Source of the DNA: Photobacterium alginatilyticum
Lineage (GTDB): Bacteria > Pseudomonadota > Gammaproteobacteria > Enterobacterales > Vibrionaceae
Direction: 5' to 3'
Assembly (NCBI RefSeq): GCF_009910675.1
Contig: NZ_RSEJ01000009.1
Coordinates: forward strand, 1 to 64,000
Length of the DNA: 64,000 nt
Positions 14,998 to 24,073 of this stretch are shown in pieces. Under the pieces are notes generated by a model that was not told where the DNA came from, made no database searches, and worked only from the letters and a program-made list of their open reading frames with translations. Made by a program: the position numbers and the translations under genes. Positions within the stretch are counted from its first letter, which is position 1. The number at the start of each line of letters is the position of its first letter.

Positions 14998-16320
14998 ATG
15001 ATAACCGGGCTCTTCTTATTTCAAAACGATCTGCGTCTTCATGATAACCCGGCACTGCAGCTAGCAGCACAAGAAGTGGACCTACTGCTCTGTGTCTACT
15101 GCATGCCTACAAGAAAACAGGCACATCAACCTTACACCTTTGCAGAACTGGGTCGGCACCGTCAGCAATTCCTGCTGCAATCACTAAGCTGCCTTAACAT
15201 TCGACTTAGCCATTACCATCAATACCTGCTTGTATTACCCGATAACCCTCTAAACACATTTCCTGACATTATTAAACATTACAATGTCACAAACCTTTAT
15301 CGCAGTCAGCACTGTGGCTACTATGAAAATCAAATTTGGTGGCAACTTAAACAACAGTACCCGTACCTCTCATTTACAACAAAAGCCACTCATACGATGT
15401 TTGAACAATCAGAACTTCCTTTTGACGTTAGTGAGATCCCTGCAACCTTTTCAAAGTTTCGGAAGCAAGTTGACGAGAAACCTATACAGCCACCTACTCC
15501 CACAGTTGACAGGTTGCCTCCCCCACCAATCAACTTTAATCAGCCCGCTTCAATGCCATTCCCATCGACAGAATTAATCAGTGAATTTACAGGCGGTGAA
15601 ACGGCAGCTCTTCAGCACCTAGAGGCCTATTTTTCTACTGCCTATCCCAGCCAGTATAAATTAACCCGTAATGCACTGGAGGGTTGGGATAAATCCACGA
15701 AATTTTCTCCCTGGCTGGCACTTGGCTGCTTGTCGGTACGCACCTTACTTGAGACGTTAAGTCAGTATCAAAACGAAATTGAACAGAACGCTTCTACCGA
15801 ATGGATTAAATTCGAGCTACTCTGGCGCGAATACTTCCAATGGTACGCCCATTGTCATCAGACGAACCTATTTACATTCAAGGGAATAAAGCCCTACGCA
15901 CCAACAACCAGTTTTTATTATGAGCGTTTCCGCCGCTGGTGTAGCGGCAATACTCCCTTTCCGATCGTCAATGCCTGTATGAACCAATTGAATCAGACCG
16001 GCTTTATGTCAAACCGTGGCCGTCAAATCGTAGCCAGTTGCCTGGTCAATGAATTAAGTATCGACTGGCGCTACGGTGCGACTTACTTCGAACAGCACCT
16101 AATAGATTATGACGTGGCATCTAATTGGGGAAACTGGCAATACCTGGCGGGAGTCGGCGCCGATCCCAAAGAACACCGCCACTTTAACCTGCAAAAACAA
16201 ACCGAGATCTATGATCCCAACCACAACTTTATCCGTAAATGGAGAGGCGATCAGACCGATGGCAACTTAGATACAGTGGACGCAGCAGACTGGCCGATAG
16301 GAATTAGTGACGATGAATAA
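14998..16320 (+). CDS. Cryptochrome DASH family photoreceptor/photolyase
   Basis: A 440-residue flavoprotein. The N-terminal alpha/beta photolyase domain starts with LFLFQNDLRLHDNPAL. The FAD-binding helical domain contains KFSPWLALGCLS, WREYFQWY, and the DASH-typical end GNWQYLAGVGADP followed by RHFNLQKQTEIYDPN. Proteins of this group bind FAD and usually methenyltetrahydrofolate, and repair cyclobutane pyrimidine dimers in single-stranded DNA under blue light; some signal. It lies between DUF2256 and an iron-sulfur photolyase gene, whose start overlaps its stop, so the three form an operon for light response and UV repair. Confidence 0.88.
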   Translation: MITGLFLFQNDLRLHDNPALQLAAQEVDLLLCVYCMPTRKQAHQPYTFAELGRHRQQFLLQSLSCLNIRLSHYHQYLLVLPDNPLNTFPDIIKHYNVTNLYRSQHCGYYENQIWWQLKQQYPYLSFTTKATHTMFEQSELPFDVSEIPATFSKFRKQVDEKPIQPPTPTVDRLPPPPINFNQPASMPFPSTELISEFTGGETAALQHLEAYFSTAYPSQYKLTRNALEGWDKSTKFSPWLALGCLSVRTLLETLSQYQNEIEQNASTEWIKFELLWREYFQWYAHCHQTNLFTFKGIKPYAPTTSFYYERFRRWCSGNTPFPIVNACMNQLNQTGFMSNRGRQIVASCLVNELSIDWRYGATYFEQHLIDYDVASNWGNWQYLAGVGADPKEHRHFNLQKQTEIYDPNHNFIRKWRGDQTDGNLDTVDAADWPIGISDDE

Positions 16321-17869
16321 GAACTACAACACGCTCCGGTTAATACTTGGTGATCAACTCAATGCCTCGCACAGTTGGTACCGAGAAAAAGATGAGCAGA
16401 CTCTTTATCTCGTTGCCGAAATGAAGCAGGAAACAAACTATGTGAAGCACCACATCCAAAAAGTGTGTGCATTTTTCCTCGCAATGGAGCAGTTCGCCAA
16501 TAAGCTCAAGAATGATGGACACCACATTCTGCACCTTACACTTGATGACACGTGCTCATATCGCTCACTCCCTGACATGATTGCGTCACTCTGCCAGCAG
16601 TACGCCATTAAACACGTTGAGTTCCAGCGGCCGGATGAATACCGCCTTTACGAGCAGTTACACAGCCTGAAGCTACCAGAGAACACCTCCCTAAAAGAGT
16701 GGGATACTGAGCACTTTCTACTCGGTTATCATGAAATTATGGAGCTGTTCCCGCAGGGTGAGCATATATTGATGGAGCACTTCTATCGCCGCATGCGAAA
16801 GCGTTACAACATTTTAATGGCAGAGGGTAAACCCTGCGGAGGAAAGTGGAATTTCGACAAACAAAACCGCAACAAAATTAAACCTGCCGAACTGGCTGAT
16901 ATTCCCGCTCCCTTGATTTTTGCAAACCCGCTCTCTCAGAATTTAAAGCGGTTAGGCCAGCATGGTATTACAACAATAGGCGATTGTGATGCTCTATTAC
17001 TCTGGCCTGTTAATGAAGCACAGGCCCAAGAGCTACTGGCGTACTTTTGCCGATACTGCCTGCCAAATTTTGGCCGATTCCAGGACGCTATGACCAACCA
17101 GACGGAACATCAATGGAGTCTCTACCACTCCCGCCTCTCTTTTTGCCTAAACAGCAAACTTCTCCATCCTATGCAGGTTATCAATGCCGCAATAAATGCG
17201 TATAACGACACAGAACGTCAGATAGACATTGCCCAAGTCGAAGGCTTTATTCGTCAGATCCTGGGCTGGCGTGAGTATATCCGCGGGGTCTATTGGGGCA
17301 ACATGCCGTATTACCGGGAACTCAATGCGCTTAATAGCCATCGCGAACTGCCAGATTTTTTCTGGACCGGAAAGACTCAAATGGCATGTATGAAAGCCGC
17401 AATAGGCCAGTCTCTGAATTATGCTTACGCCCACCATATTCAACGCCTAATGGTTACCGGGAATTTTTGCCTTCTAACAGAAATCAATCCTGATGAAGTG
17501 GATGCCTGGTATCTGGGCATCTATATCGATGCTATCGAGTGGGTCGAAATGCCGAACACCCGCGGCATGGCCCTTTATGCTGACAACGGTATCGTAGCCA
17601 CCAAGCCTTATGCAGCCAGCGGTAATTACATCAATAAAATGAGCGATTATTGCAGTGGCTGTCACTATAACGTCAAGCAAAAAACAGGCGAACAATCCTG
17701 TCCGTTCAACAGCTTATATTGGCGCTTTATGCATATTCATGAGAAAACTCTGGCAAAAAATCCCCGCATCAGAATGATTTACCGAAGTTGGGATCAGCTC
17801 GCCGATGATCAACAACAAAAAGTTCTCGACAGGGCTCAATACTGCCTCGACAACTTGTCTTCCCTGTAA
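16313..17869 (+). CDS. FeS-type cryptochrome/photolyase (PhrB/CryB-like, probable (6-4) photolyase)
   Basis: A 518-residue protein of the FeS-BCP group. It opens with LRLILGDQLNASHSW. The helical FAD domain holds ILGWREYIRGVYWGNMPYY and HHIQRLMVTGNF. Near the C-terminus YCSGCHY and SCPFNSLYWRF supply cysteines for the [4Fe-4S] cluster together with an upstream one. Characterised relatives (Agrobacterium PhrB, Rhodobacter CryB) repair (6-4) photoproducts or act in light responses and often bind 6,7-dimethyl-8-ribityllumazine. The ATG at 16313 overlaps the cryptochrome stop, showing translational coupling; a GTG at 16307 is an alternative start. Confidence 0.88.
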   Translation: MNKNYNTLRLILGDQLNASHSWYREKDEQTLYLVAEMKQETNYVKHHIQKVCAFFLAMEQFANKLKNDGHHILHLTLDDTCSYRSLPDMIASLCQQYAIKHVEFQRPDEYRLYEQLHSLKLPENTSLKEWDTEHFLLGYHEIMELFPQGEHILMEHFYRRMRKRYNILMAEGKPCGGKWNFDKQNRNKIKPAELADIPAPLIFANPLSQNLKRLGQHGITTIGDCDALLLWPVNEAQAQELLAYFCRYCLPNFGRFQDAMTNQTEHQWSLYHSRLSFCLNSKLLHPMQVINAAINAYNDTERQIDIAQVEGFIRQILGWREYIRGVYWGNMPYYRELNALNSHRELPDFFWTGKTQMACMKAAIGQSLNYAYAHHIQRLMVTGNFCLLTEINPDEVDAWYLGIYIDAIEWVEMPNTRGMALYADNGIVATKPYAASGNYINKMSDYCSGCHYNVKQKTGEQSCPFNSLYWRFMHIHEKTLAKNPRIRMIYRSWDQLADDQQQKVLDRAQYCLDNLSSL

Positions 17870-18217
17870 TACCGATACACCTTTGGTCATTCCGAATCTT
17901 ATTGCGCAACTGAGATAATGGGCAACCAAGTTAATATAGATGTTTTATATAAATGCAAATAACCACTTAACAAATCTAATGATTAACTTTGTAACCTGGG
18001 TTAAAAAAATAACTACCAACACACACAATCAAAATCATTAATTACTAATAACAATCAGACACTTAGTACAACAACCATTAGTTATCAAAACATAAGACAC
18101 TGATTTAACGTATGTTTATCTATGACTCGCGATGTCAATGTATTGACTTATTTTCTGTTCATTCTACACACGATTCAGTAATATATAGCAATATCAATAA
18201 ATAATAATCTAATTCAA
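17870..18217. other. 348-base intergenic region before the GGDEF-EAL gene
   Basis: AT-rich sequence with no clear terminator, gene or operator. It presumably carries the promoter of the GGDEF-EAL gene, whose start codon has no evident Shine-Dalgarno sequence. Confidence 0.35.
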
Positions 18218-20494
18218 ATGAAATCTAATCCCCACTTGTTAACACAAGTAAATCAGTTACGGACTGAATTAGCTTCTGTAAACGAAACAAACGAGCTACT
18301 TACTAACGAGCTAAATAAAAGTAGCGAACGATTTGTCACTGCGATGCGTGGAGCTAACCAGGCAGTGTGGGATTGGGACCTTGATACTGACGAAGTCTAT
18401 TATTCCCCTCTCTGGAAATCGATGCTGGGCTATGATGACGACGAATTAGATAACCATTTAGATACCTGGAAGTCACTAGTTCATTCAGATGAACAACAAA
18501 TAATTCTAGATAAAGCTCAGAACTACCTATCAGGTCAATTAGGTTCATTTGAAGTAGAGATGCGTTTACGTCATAAGAATGGCTACTTCGTTTATATTCG
18601 ATCTATCGCATTTAGTGTATCAAAGTCTTTTGACTCTAAGCCAAGTCGACTGGTGGGGTATCATGTCGATATCTCAAAGCACAAAAGAGCTGAGCTATTT
18701 AATAAAAAACACACTAAGATCCTAGAAATGATCGCCAAAGGCTTCCCTACATCCGATATCTATACCGAAATAGCATTAATGTACGAAGGACTCTTTGTAG
18801 GAATGCGCTGTTCAATGCTTGAACTCGAAGGAGACACACTTCTTCATGGTGGTGCTCCAAGCCTACCCCAAGAGTATTGTGACTCAGTACATGGCCTTAA
18901 AATCGGCCCCAATATTGGCTCTTGTGGAACTTCTACCTATACGGGAAAAAGAGTTGTTGTTGAGAATATAGAAACGGATCCCAAATGGTCTGCGATTAAA
19001 CACGTTGCCCTTCCGCATGGTATGCGTTGTTGTTGGTCTGAGCCGATAATAAGTTCAACAGGTAAAGTATTAGGCGCATTTGGTATGTATTATAACCATC
19101 CTGCACGACCGACTGAAGACGAGTCAGAGGCTTTAACTTCTGCTGCCATGCTGACCGGCATTGTTATGGAGCGAGATCATAACCAGAAGCGAATACGAGA
19201 ACTCGCCTATACCGATGAGCTCACTGGGTTTTCAAGTCGAAGTTGCTTATATGCCAACCTTGAATCATTGATAAAACGATCTTCCAGTGAGAAAAGCCAA
19301 TTTAGTTTGTATTATCTTGATCTTGATAACTTCAAAGATATCAATGATAGTCTGGGACATGATGTTGGTGACAAGCACCTTCAGGAAGTAGCAAGCCGGA
19401 TAGCCTCTGTTGGCCAGGGAGCGCATTTGTTAGCCCGACTCGGTGGTGATGAATTTTGCATCATTGTCAAAGAGGCTACGAATAAGGACACTGCAGCAAA
19501 CATTGCTGCTCGTTATCTTGACATAATCGCTAAACCCTCCGACGTCTGTGGCAGAAAATTCACTCAAACATGCAGCATTGGAATCGCATCCTATCCAGAA
19601 GATGGGGCAGACCTTCAAAGCTTGCTGAAAGCGGCAGACACAGCTCTTTATACCGCAAAAGATCACGGTAAAAGCCAATATGCATTTTATAGCAAAGTGC
19701 TGGCAACAGAAGCTGAGTATCGTTTTAAGGTAGAGCAATATCTGAGAGAAGCCATCGAACAGCACACCTTATCACTTGTTTATCAGACCCAGCATGATTT
19801 AGATTCAGGCAAGATCGTGGGGGTTGAAGCATTATCCCGATGGCACCATCCTGAGTTGGGACAGGTATCACCTATTCAGTTCATCTCTATCGCTGAACGA
19901 ATAGGCATGATAAAGCAGCTTACTGAACAAGTACTAATAACGGCATGTACACAATTAGTTGCGTGGAAGAAGCAAGGGTTGCCTTCTATACGCATGGCTA
20001 TCAATATTTCCCCTATTCATTTTCTTGATCCGGATTTTATTCCATTGATTAAGCGGGTCATTGCTGAAACAGGAATAGTAGCATCTGATTTAGAATTAGA
20101 AGTTACGGAAACTGTCGTCCAAACACATCAAAAAAACCTATCTGTATTTCAGGAACTGAAGACACTAGGAGTATCATTGTCAATCGATGATTTTGGCACA
20201 GGGTATTCGTCATTCGCTTCACTCAAACACCTTACCGTCGATTGCCTTAAAATTGACAAGTACTTCATTGATGACTTACTTACCGATAAAAAGACACAGC
20301 TATTAGTTGGCTCAATGATAGAAATGGCGCACAACTTGGGCTGTAACGTAGTGGCCGAAGGAATCGAAAAACCAGAGCAAGTTAATGAACTAAAAAAACT
20401 TGGGTGCGATATGGCTCAAGGTTACCTATTCAGCCAACCTACCCATCCGGAAGGAATTTCCACAATCTTTAATGCCAAGATGGAACTAAGCTAA
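18218..20494 (+). CDS. PAS-GAF-GGDEF-EAL cyclic-di-GMP signalling protein
   Basis: A 758-residue cytoplasmic protein with no membrane segments. It has a short coiled-coil start, a PAS domain (about 34-155, with AMRGANQAVWDWDLDTDEV), a GAF domain (about 165-330, with GPNIGSCGTSTYTG), GGDEF at 409-413 and EAL at 537-539. The diguanylate cyclase motif GGDEF is intact but the RxxD inhibitory site before it is missing. EAL-domain catalytic blocks are present (ELEVTET, SIDDFGTGYSS, KIDKYFIDD, VVAEGIE), so it can plausibly both make and break cyclic-di-GMP. PAS and GAF signals are unknown. It is transcribed alone. Confidence 0.88.
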   Translation: MKSNPHLLTQVNQLRTELASVNETNELLTNELNKSSERFVTAMRGANQAVWDWDLDTDEVYYSPLWKSMLGYDDDELDNHLDTWKSLVHSDEQQIILDKAQNYLSGQLGSFEVEMRLRHKNGYFVYIRSIAFSVSKSFDSKPSRLVGYHVDISKHKRAELFNKKHTKILEMIAKGFPTSDIYTEIALMYEGLFVGMRCSMLELEGDTLLHGGAPSLPQEYCDSVHGLKIGPNIGSCGTSTYTGKRVVVENIETDPKWSAIKHVALPHGMRCCWSEPIISSTGKVLGAFGMYYNHPARPTEDESEALTSAAMLTGIVMERDHNQKRIRELAYTDELTGFSSRSCLYANLESLIKRSSSEKSQFSLYYLDLDNFKDINDSLGHDVGDKHLQEVASRIASVGQGAHLLARLGGDEFCIIVKEATNKDTAANIAARYLDIIAKPSDVCGRKFTQTCSIGIASYPEDGADLQSLLKAADTALYTAKDHGKSQYAFYSKVLATEAEYRFKVEQYLREAIEQHTLSLVYQTQHDLDSGKIVGVEALSRWHHPELGQVSPIQFISIAERIGMIKQLTEQVLITACTQLVAWKKQGLPSIRMAINISPIHFLDPDFIPLIKRVIAETGIVASDLELEVTETVVQTHQKNLSVFQELKTLGVSLSIDDFGTGYSSFASLKHLTVDCLKIDKYFIDDLLTDKKTQLLVGSMIEMAHNLGCNVVAEGIEKPEQVNELKKLGCDMAQGYLFSQPTHPEGISTIFNAKMELS

Positions 20495-20845
20495 GCTTGT
20501 TTTTGGGATGTATCCGCCGAGAACACATCCCTTACCCTTGGTCTGAACTATCTGAAAAAAGGCTCCCTCAGCAACCTAACATGATACAACTGACGACTTT
20601 CAACCACTCTAATCATATATAGGTGATTTATTGCTCTAGCAGGCTAAAAGTTGGCTTTTTTTAAAGCACCCAACGCTTTGCCGGTTCTAATTTTCATGCA
20701 TCAACTGTAAAGTACATTCATTGATAACTCCCGCCTCTATACAAGATGTAACACAGCAAGATATAGCCGAGTAAAGTACCTTCTGGCTATCCGTCCTATG
20801 CTGTACTCAAGGGGTGGGTATACAAACAAGCAAAGTGATAATCAT
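20495..20845. other. 351-base intergenic region
   Basis: Between the GGDEF-EAL gene and a small hypothetical gene. No strong hairpin, operator or additional frame was recognised. Confidence 0.35.
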
Positions 20846-21097
20846 ATGAAATTTGATGAAAGCGTGATTGACAACCTTGAAGAACTCGAGACCTTTCTTC
20901 GATTGGTAGAAAGTGGCGGATTGGGCCTGAAGAATGCCGCCGGTGTCGCTCTGGCAACTAACAATGCTGACGGCCGCCATTTCGTTGCCGTCCTTGATGA
21001 CAAGCATCAACTGCTTCTCGGACGCTGGGTGACTGAAGAAGTATACGAAAACGGTAAGGACCTTGTTCGTAACGGCCCTAATAAGAAGCTGCACTAA
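20846..21097 (+). CDS. Hypothetical conserved-looking 83-residue protein
   Basis: A small soluble acidic protein; no family recognised. The start at 20846 is chosen over a start 48 bases earlier because the extension is low-quality sequence. The chain begins MKFDESVIDNLEELETFLRL (helical) and goes on to a compact region with FVAVLDDKHQLLLGRWVTEEVYE, expected to be beta-rich. A strong terminator follows within 31 bases. The ribosome-binding site is weak. Function unknown. Confidence 0.6.
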   Translation: MKFDESVIDNLEELETFLRLVESGGLGLKNAAGVALATNNADGRHFVAVLDDKHQLLLGRWVTEEVYENGKDLVRNGPNKKLH

Positions 21098-21127
21098 AAG
21101 CTTGTAGCTTACTTAGCCTTTTCTGAC

Positions 21128-21156
21128 AAAAACGCGAACTATTGGTTCGCGTTTTT
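21128..21156. terminator. Bidirectional intrinsic terminator
   Basis: AAAAACGCGAAC (21128-21139) pairs with GTTCGCGTTTTT (21145-21156) over 12 bp around a 5-base loop, with T-runs readable on both strands. It separates the convergent genes ending at 21097 and 21168. Confidence 0.85.
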
Positions 21157-21167
21157 GTTATTTAATT

Positions 21168-21626
21168 TCAACCCTTATTGGTAACCGACATATCTTTATC
21201 CATAAAAATTAGGGTCCTGCCATTAGACTCATCAGTCTTGAAAGTTTTATAACCCATCTTTTCATAAATATGTTTTCCTCGAGCATTCTCTTCAAACACA
21301 TCAAGCCAAACTCGACTCGCTTTTAGGCGAGTAGCCACAAATTGCTCCATTAACTTCATTGCTTTCTGGCCAATTCCCAGCCCCTTTTGCGATACAACAA
21401 TACGTCTAAATTCGGCACTGTTACTGTTTTCATCAACCACAAGAATGATAAATCCTGCAATCTCATTTGCATTTTTAATCGTTAGGTAATGGGTATCTTC
21501 TTTCGAGTACTCGACTAGATGCTTCTCAGGCGTATTAGGAATGATATAGCTTGCGTTGTCAGCAAGCTGCTCCATTTCCGCAAATTGGTTTAGCTCCGTT
21601 TCTAAAGATGAGGATAGCTGGACCAT
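21168..21626 (-). CDS. GNAT-family N-acetyltransferase
   Basis: A 152-residue acetyltransferase. Motif A is RRIVVSQKGLGIGQKAMKLM, with a GIGQKA loop in the place of the pyrophosphate-binding loop, followed by RVWLDVFEENARGKHIYEKMGY, quoted here as two landmarks around residues 107-128. The start at 21626 is chosen because AAGGA lies 7 bases upstream. An ATG at 21650 overlaps the stop of the MOSC gene and would also couple translation. It is probably in an operon with the MOSC gene. The acceptor amine is unknown. Confidence 0.78.
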   Translation of the reverse strand: MVQLSSSLETELNQFAEMEQLADNASYIIPNTPEKHLVEYSKEDTHYLTIKNANEIAGFIILVVDENSNSAEFRRIVVSQKGLGIGQKAMKLMEQFVATRLKASRVWLDVFEENARGKHIYEKMGYKTFKTDESNGRTLIFMDKDMSVTNKG

Positions 21627-21646
21627 TACTCTTTCCTTGTTTACAT

Positions 21647-22330
21647 TCATGCGTGACCAAGCAGTCTGAAGTTCCAATTTTCAACCTTTCTCGTTTCCAA
21701 CCGAAGCTCGACTTTACTCATCCAGCTTTGCGATAATCGATCTTGTTGTAGGAGCTTATTCAACCCTTCCTGGTTCAATGGGTCACCAAAATAATACTCG
21801 CAGACTTCTCGCACTGACATTGCACTCTCGACACGTTCTACCAGTACTAATGGCTCTTTCAGGTTCACTTTACCCGGGCGAATAACACGGTAGAGCCAGC
21901 CACAACGGCTAATGTCTTGCATCTCTACCGCAAATTCTTCCACGCCCCAACGTTTGCTGAGTTTGAAACACGGCGAGCGCGGCTGACTGACCTCAATAAG
22001 GGCTTCTCCCCATTGATAACGGTCACCTATACATACTGTCTCTTCGGTCATCCCTTCCGAGCTAATATTTTCCCCCATTCCCGGAGCTTGCCATTCAGAT
22101 TCAGATTGGTATTTATTTCTCCAGTAACGATAGTGCTCCGCCGGATACTGGTGGAGAGCGCGCTCAGCACCACCGTGATGTTTGTGGTCTGCACACTCAT
22201 CCCCTTCCAGCCCTTGCTCAGAAAGATAGATATCTATTTCTACCGCACTCTTATCAATGGCCGTTTTCATGCCATACCGACTGGCCACCTTGCCACAATA
22301 TACACCGCTCAGTGGATACACCTGTGTCAT
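21647..22330 (-). CDS. yiiM: MOSC-domain protein, YiiM-like
   Basis: A 227-residue protein with the MOSC fold of molybdenum-cofactor sulfurases and YiiM. Diagnostic blocks are GDECADHKHHGGAERALHQY (about residues 43-62), APGMGENIS, and the conserved cysteine in QPRSPCFKLSKR (about residue 120), followed by a YiiM-like C-terminal helical region. E. coli YiiM helps detoxify N-hydroxylated bases such as 6-N-hydroxylaminopurine using molybdenum cofactor. It overlaps or abuts the downstream GNAT gene, so the two are translationally coupled. Substrate here is inferred from the family. Confidence 0.82.
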   Translation of the reverse strand: MTQVYPLSGVYCGKVASRYGMKTAIDKSAVEIDIYLSEQGLEGDECADHKHHGGAERALHQYPAEHYRYWRNKYQSESEWQAPGMGENISSEGMTEETVCIGDRYQWGEALIEVSQPRSPCFKLSKRWGVEEFAVEMQDISRCGWLYRVIRPGKVNLKEPLVLVERVESAMSVREVCEYYFGDPLNQEGLNKLLQQDRLSQSWMSKVELRLETRKVENWNFRLLGHA

Positions 22331-22565
22331 ACCAACGTCCTTCTGTTCTTATTTTCGCAATAGGCTATCATCAGCCTATCTAAAAAGTCGCCTAAAATCT
22401 TATTCATACGGCTACTAGGCATATCACCTTTAAACTGCTGTTACCGAAAGATAAGCGGTTAAACTGATTTTTGAGACGTTGACCGACACTCCTGAGTTGG
22501 ATTGTTCGTTATTAAAGTGGGGGGATATGTGTGGAGGTACCACACCACAACAGTTTCGAACTAGG

Positions 22566-23615
22566 TTATGAAGCGTTTAGACGCTCAATTATTTGAGGCT
22601 TTTTTACTGCTTCGAACAGCGATAGTTTAGCAGACCAGTCGAAATCACAATAAAGAGCCAATTCATCCTGATTCATAGGCCCTTTTGTCTGCAACTTTTT
22701 ATCGCCTTCCGTTTGATGATGATAAATAACCTCACCGGACTCACAATAAGCCTGAGCATATATGCGCGGCAGATCTTTATTGAAAGTAAGCCTAGTGAGA
22801 ATATATTCCTTCAACTGCAATTCTTGAGCTTCCTCACGCACAACGGGCATCACCATTGTTACGGAATGAAGAACAGGCCGATACCAACTCATTGGCAATG
22901 ACCATTCCTCTTCAACATATGAATAGTTTACTGCCCGCATCCACGGCCTTTTTTCTACTTGAGCCAAAGCATACTTTTCAAATAGATACCCCGGATAGCT
23001 CATATTGACTAATGCAACTGTAAGAATAGAAATAAGCCAGACAGGTCCTAACCAGGAATCCGAAGTAAGCATATCTTTTAAAAAGCCGCGAGGAAGAAAA
23101 GATGCCATCAGCATCCCTAACAAAAGGACACCCATGCCTCCTACGGTAGCAATGAGCAGCAAATCTAAGGAATCTGCCGTTCCGAGCATATACATGATCC
23201 ATCCCACTGCATCATACTCAGATCTAAAGAAGCTGTACGCACCCAATACACCGGAAAATAGATAAAAGAAAACCGTCAACCTATCACTGAAGTTAACCCC
23301 CGGCTTAAGAAAGCCAAGTAAAAACTTAATTAAAATGGTTAGTCCCAAAGCAGTTAGGAGTATGCCAAGGCCACTTCCAGTCATCCAATTTATCACTGTT
23401 GTCAGGACATCATATTGCGAAATACTAATATTGAAAGCGATCAGAATAGAGCAGGCCAAGATAAAGACAGTAGATGACAGTTTTCCATCTTGCTTAATCC
23501 CAAGTTTCAATTGATAAATTAAAACATTAACCAAAGAAACAACCCCCAGGGCGGTTATCAATACACCAAAGGGAGCTGTAAGCAACCAATTAATTACCGA
23601 TTGTACCGTTTCCAT
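22566..23615 (-). CDS. Uncharacterised multi-span membrane protein
   Basis: A 349-residue inner-membrane protein; no family recognised. About six hydrophobic spans lie in residues 10-215. Residues 8-45 and 70-105 look like an internal duplication: each has a VINW start and a [LI]TALG[VL] core (FGVLITALGVV and LGILLTALGLT). After the last span, about 130 residues form a soluble domain with a CESGEVIYHHQTEGDKK region, presumably beta-rich. It is transcribed alone. Transport, sensing or structural roles are all possible. Confidence 0.6.
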   Translation of the reverse strand: METVQSVINWLLTAPFGVLITALGVVSLVNVLIYQLKLGIKQDGKLSSTVFILACSILIAFNISISQYDVLTTVINWMTGSGLGILLTALGLTILIKFLLGFLKPGVNFSDRLTVFFYLFSGVLGAYSFFRSEYDAVGWIMYMLGTADSLDLLLIATVGGMGVLLLGMLMASFLPRGFLKDMLTSDSWLGPVWLISILTVALVNMSYPGYLFEKYALAQVEKRPWMRAVNYSYVEEEWSLPMSWYRPVLHSVTMVMPVVREEAQELQLKEYILTRLTFNKDLPRIYAQAYCESGEVIYHHQTEGDKKLQTKGPMNQDELALYCDFDWSAKLSLFEAVKKPQIIERLNAS

Positions 23616-23758
23616 TCACTCTCTCTTACTTTCATAAAAATGCGGTCGTGAATGTTAACGATATCAATAAGATGTTTCAATATTTTTACTAGCTTAATTA
23701 ATAACTTGAGTGGTATGAGTGATGTTTCTCGACATCACTCATCAACATTAATTGCTAC

Positions 23759-24073
23759 TTAGCCAATTGCGACCGAAAAATTCCTGTCGACAATATCGGT
23801 TCTTAAATGTTTAATGGTCAAATATTCATCCGAGTTCAGGCAAGTTTTCAAATGCTGCATTGAGGGAAATTTAACCAGTGACAGCTTGGCATCTGAACCT
23901 AACCAATTACCTTCCAACACATCGACACTTTGATCCGAAGTTCCTGCCACCAAAACCTCAGCGCCATGAGCCTTGAATATTGGCATTGCAGCCTGAGCAT
24001 AATCAGCCAGAGAAGCGTGCTCTTGTGGTAATTCAATTGATGCCACTAAATAGGCAGGTTTATGCTGACTCAT
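23759..24073 (-). CDS. DUF1330-family small protein
   Basis: A 104-residue protein of the DUF1330 (dimeric ferredoxin-like barrel) type: an ASIELP-like first strand, a helix with YAQAAMPIFKAHGAEVLVAG, then LVKFPSMQHLKTCLNSDEY. The family is widespread and mostly uncharacterised; related folds act as small-molecule oxygenases or decarboxylases. Its ATG overlaps the SDR gene stop (ATGA), making it the third gene of the dehalogenase operon. A role on the same substrate is inferred only from that linkage. Confidence 0.78.
   Translation of the reverse strand: MSQHKPAYLVASIELPQEHASLADYAQAAMPIFKAHGAEVLVAGTSDQSVDVLEGNWLGSDAKLSLVKFPSMQHLKTCLNSDEYLTIKHLRTDIVDRNFSVAIG

Noticed and set aside
21917..22363. 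148-codon plus-strand frame opposite the MOSC gene
   Set aside because: It is the antisense shadow of a well-supported YiiM-like protein with conserved motifs.
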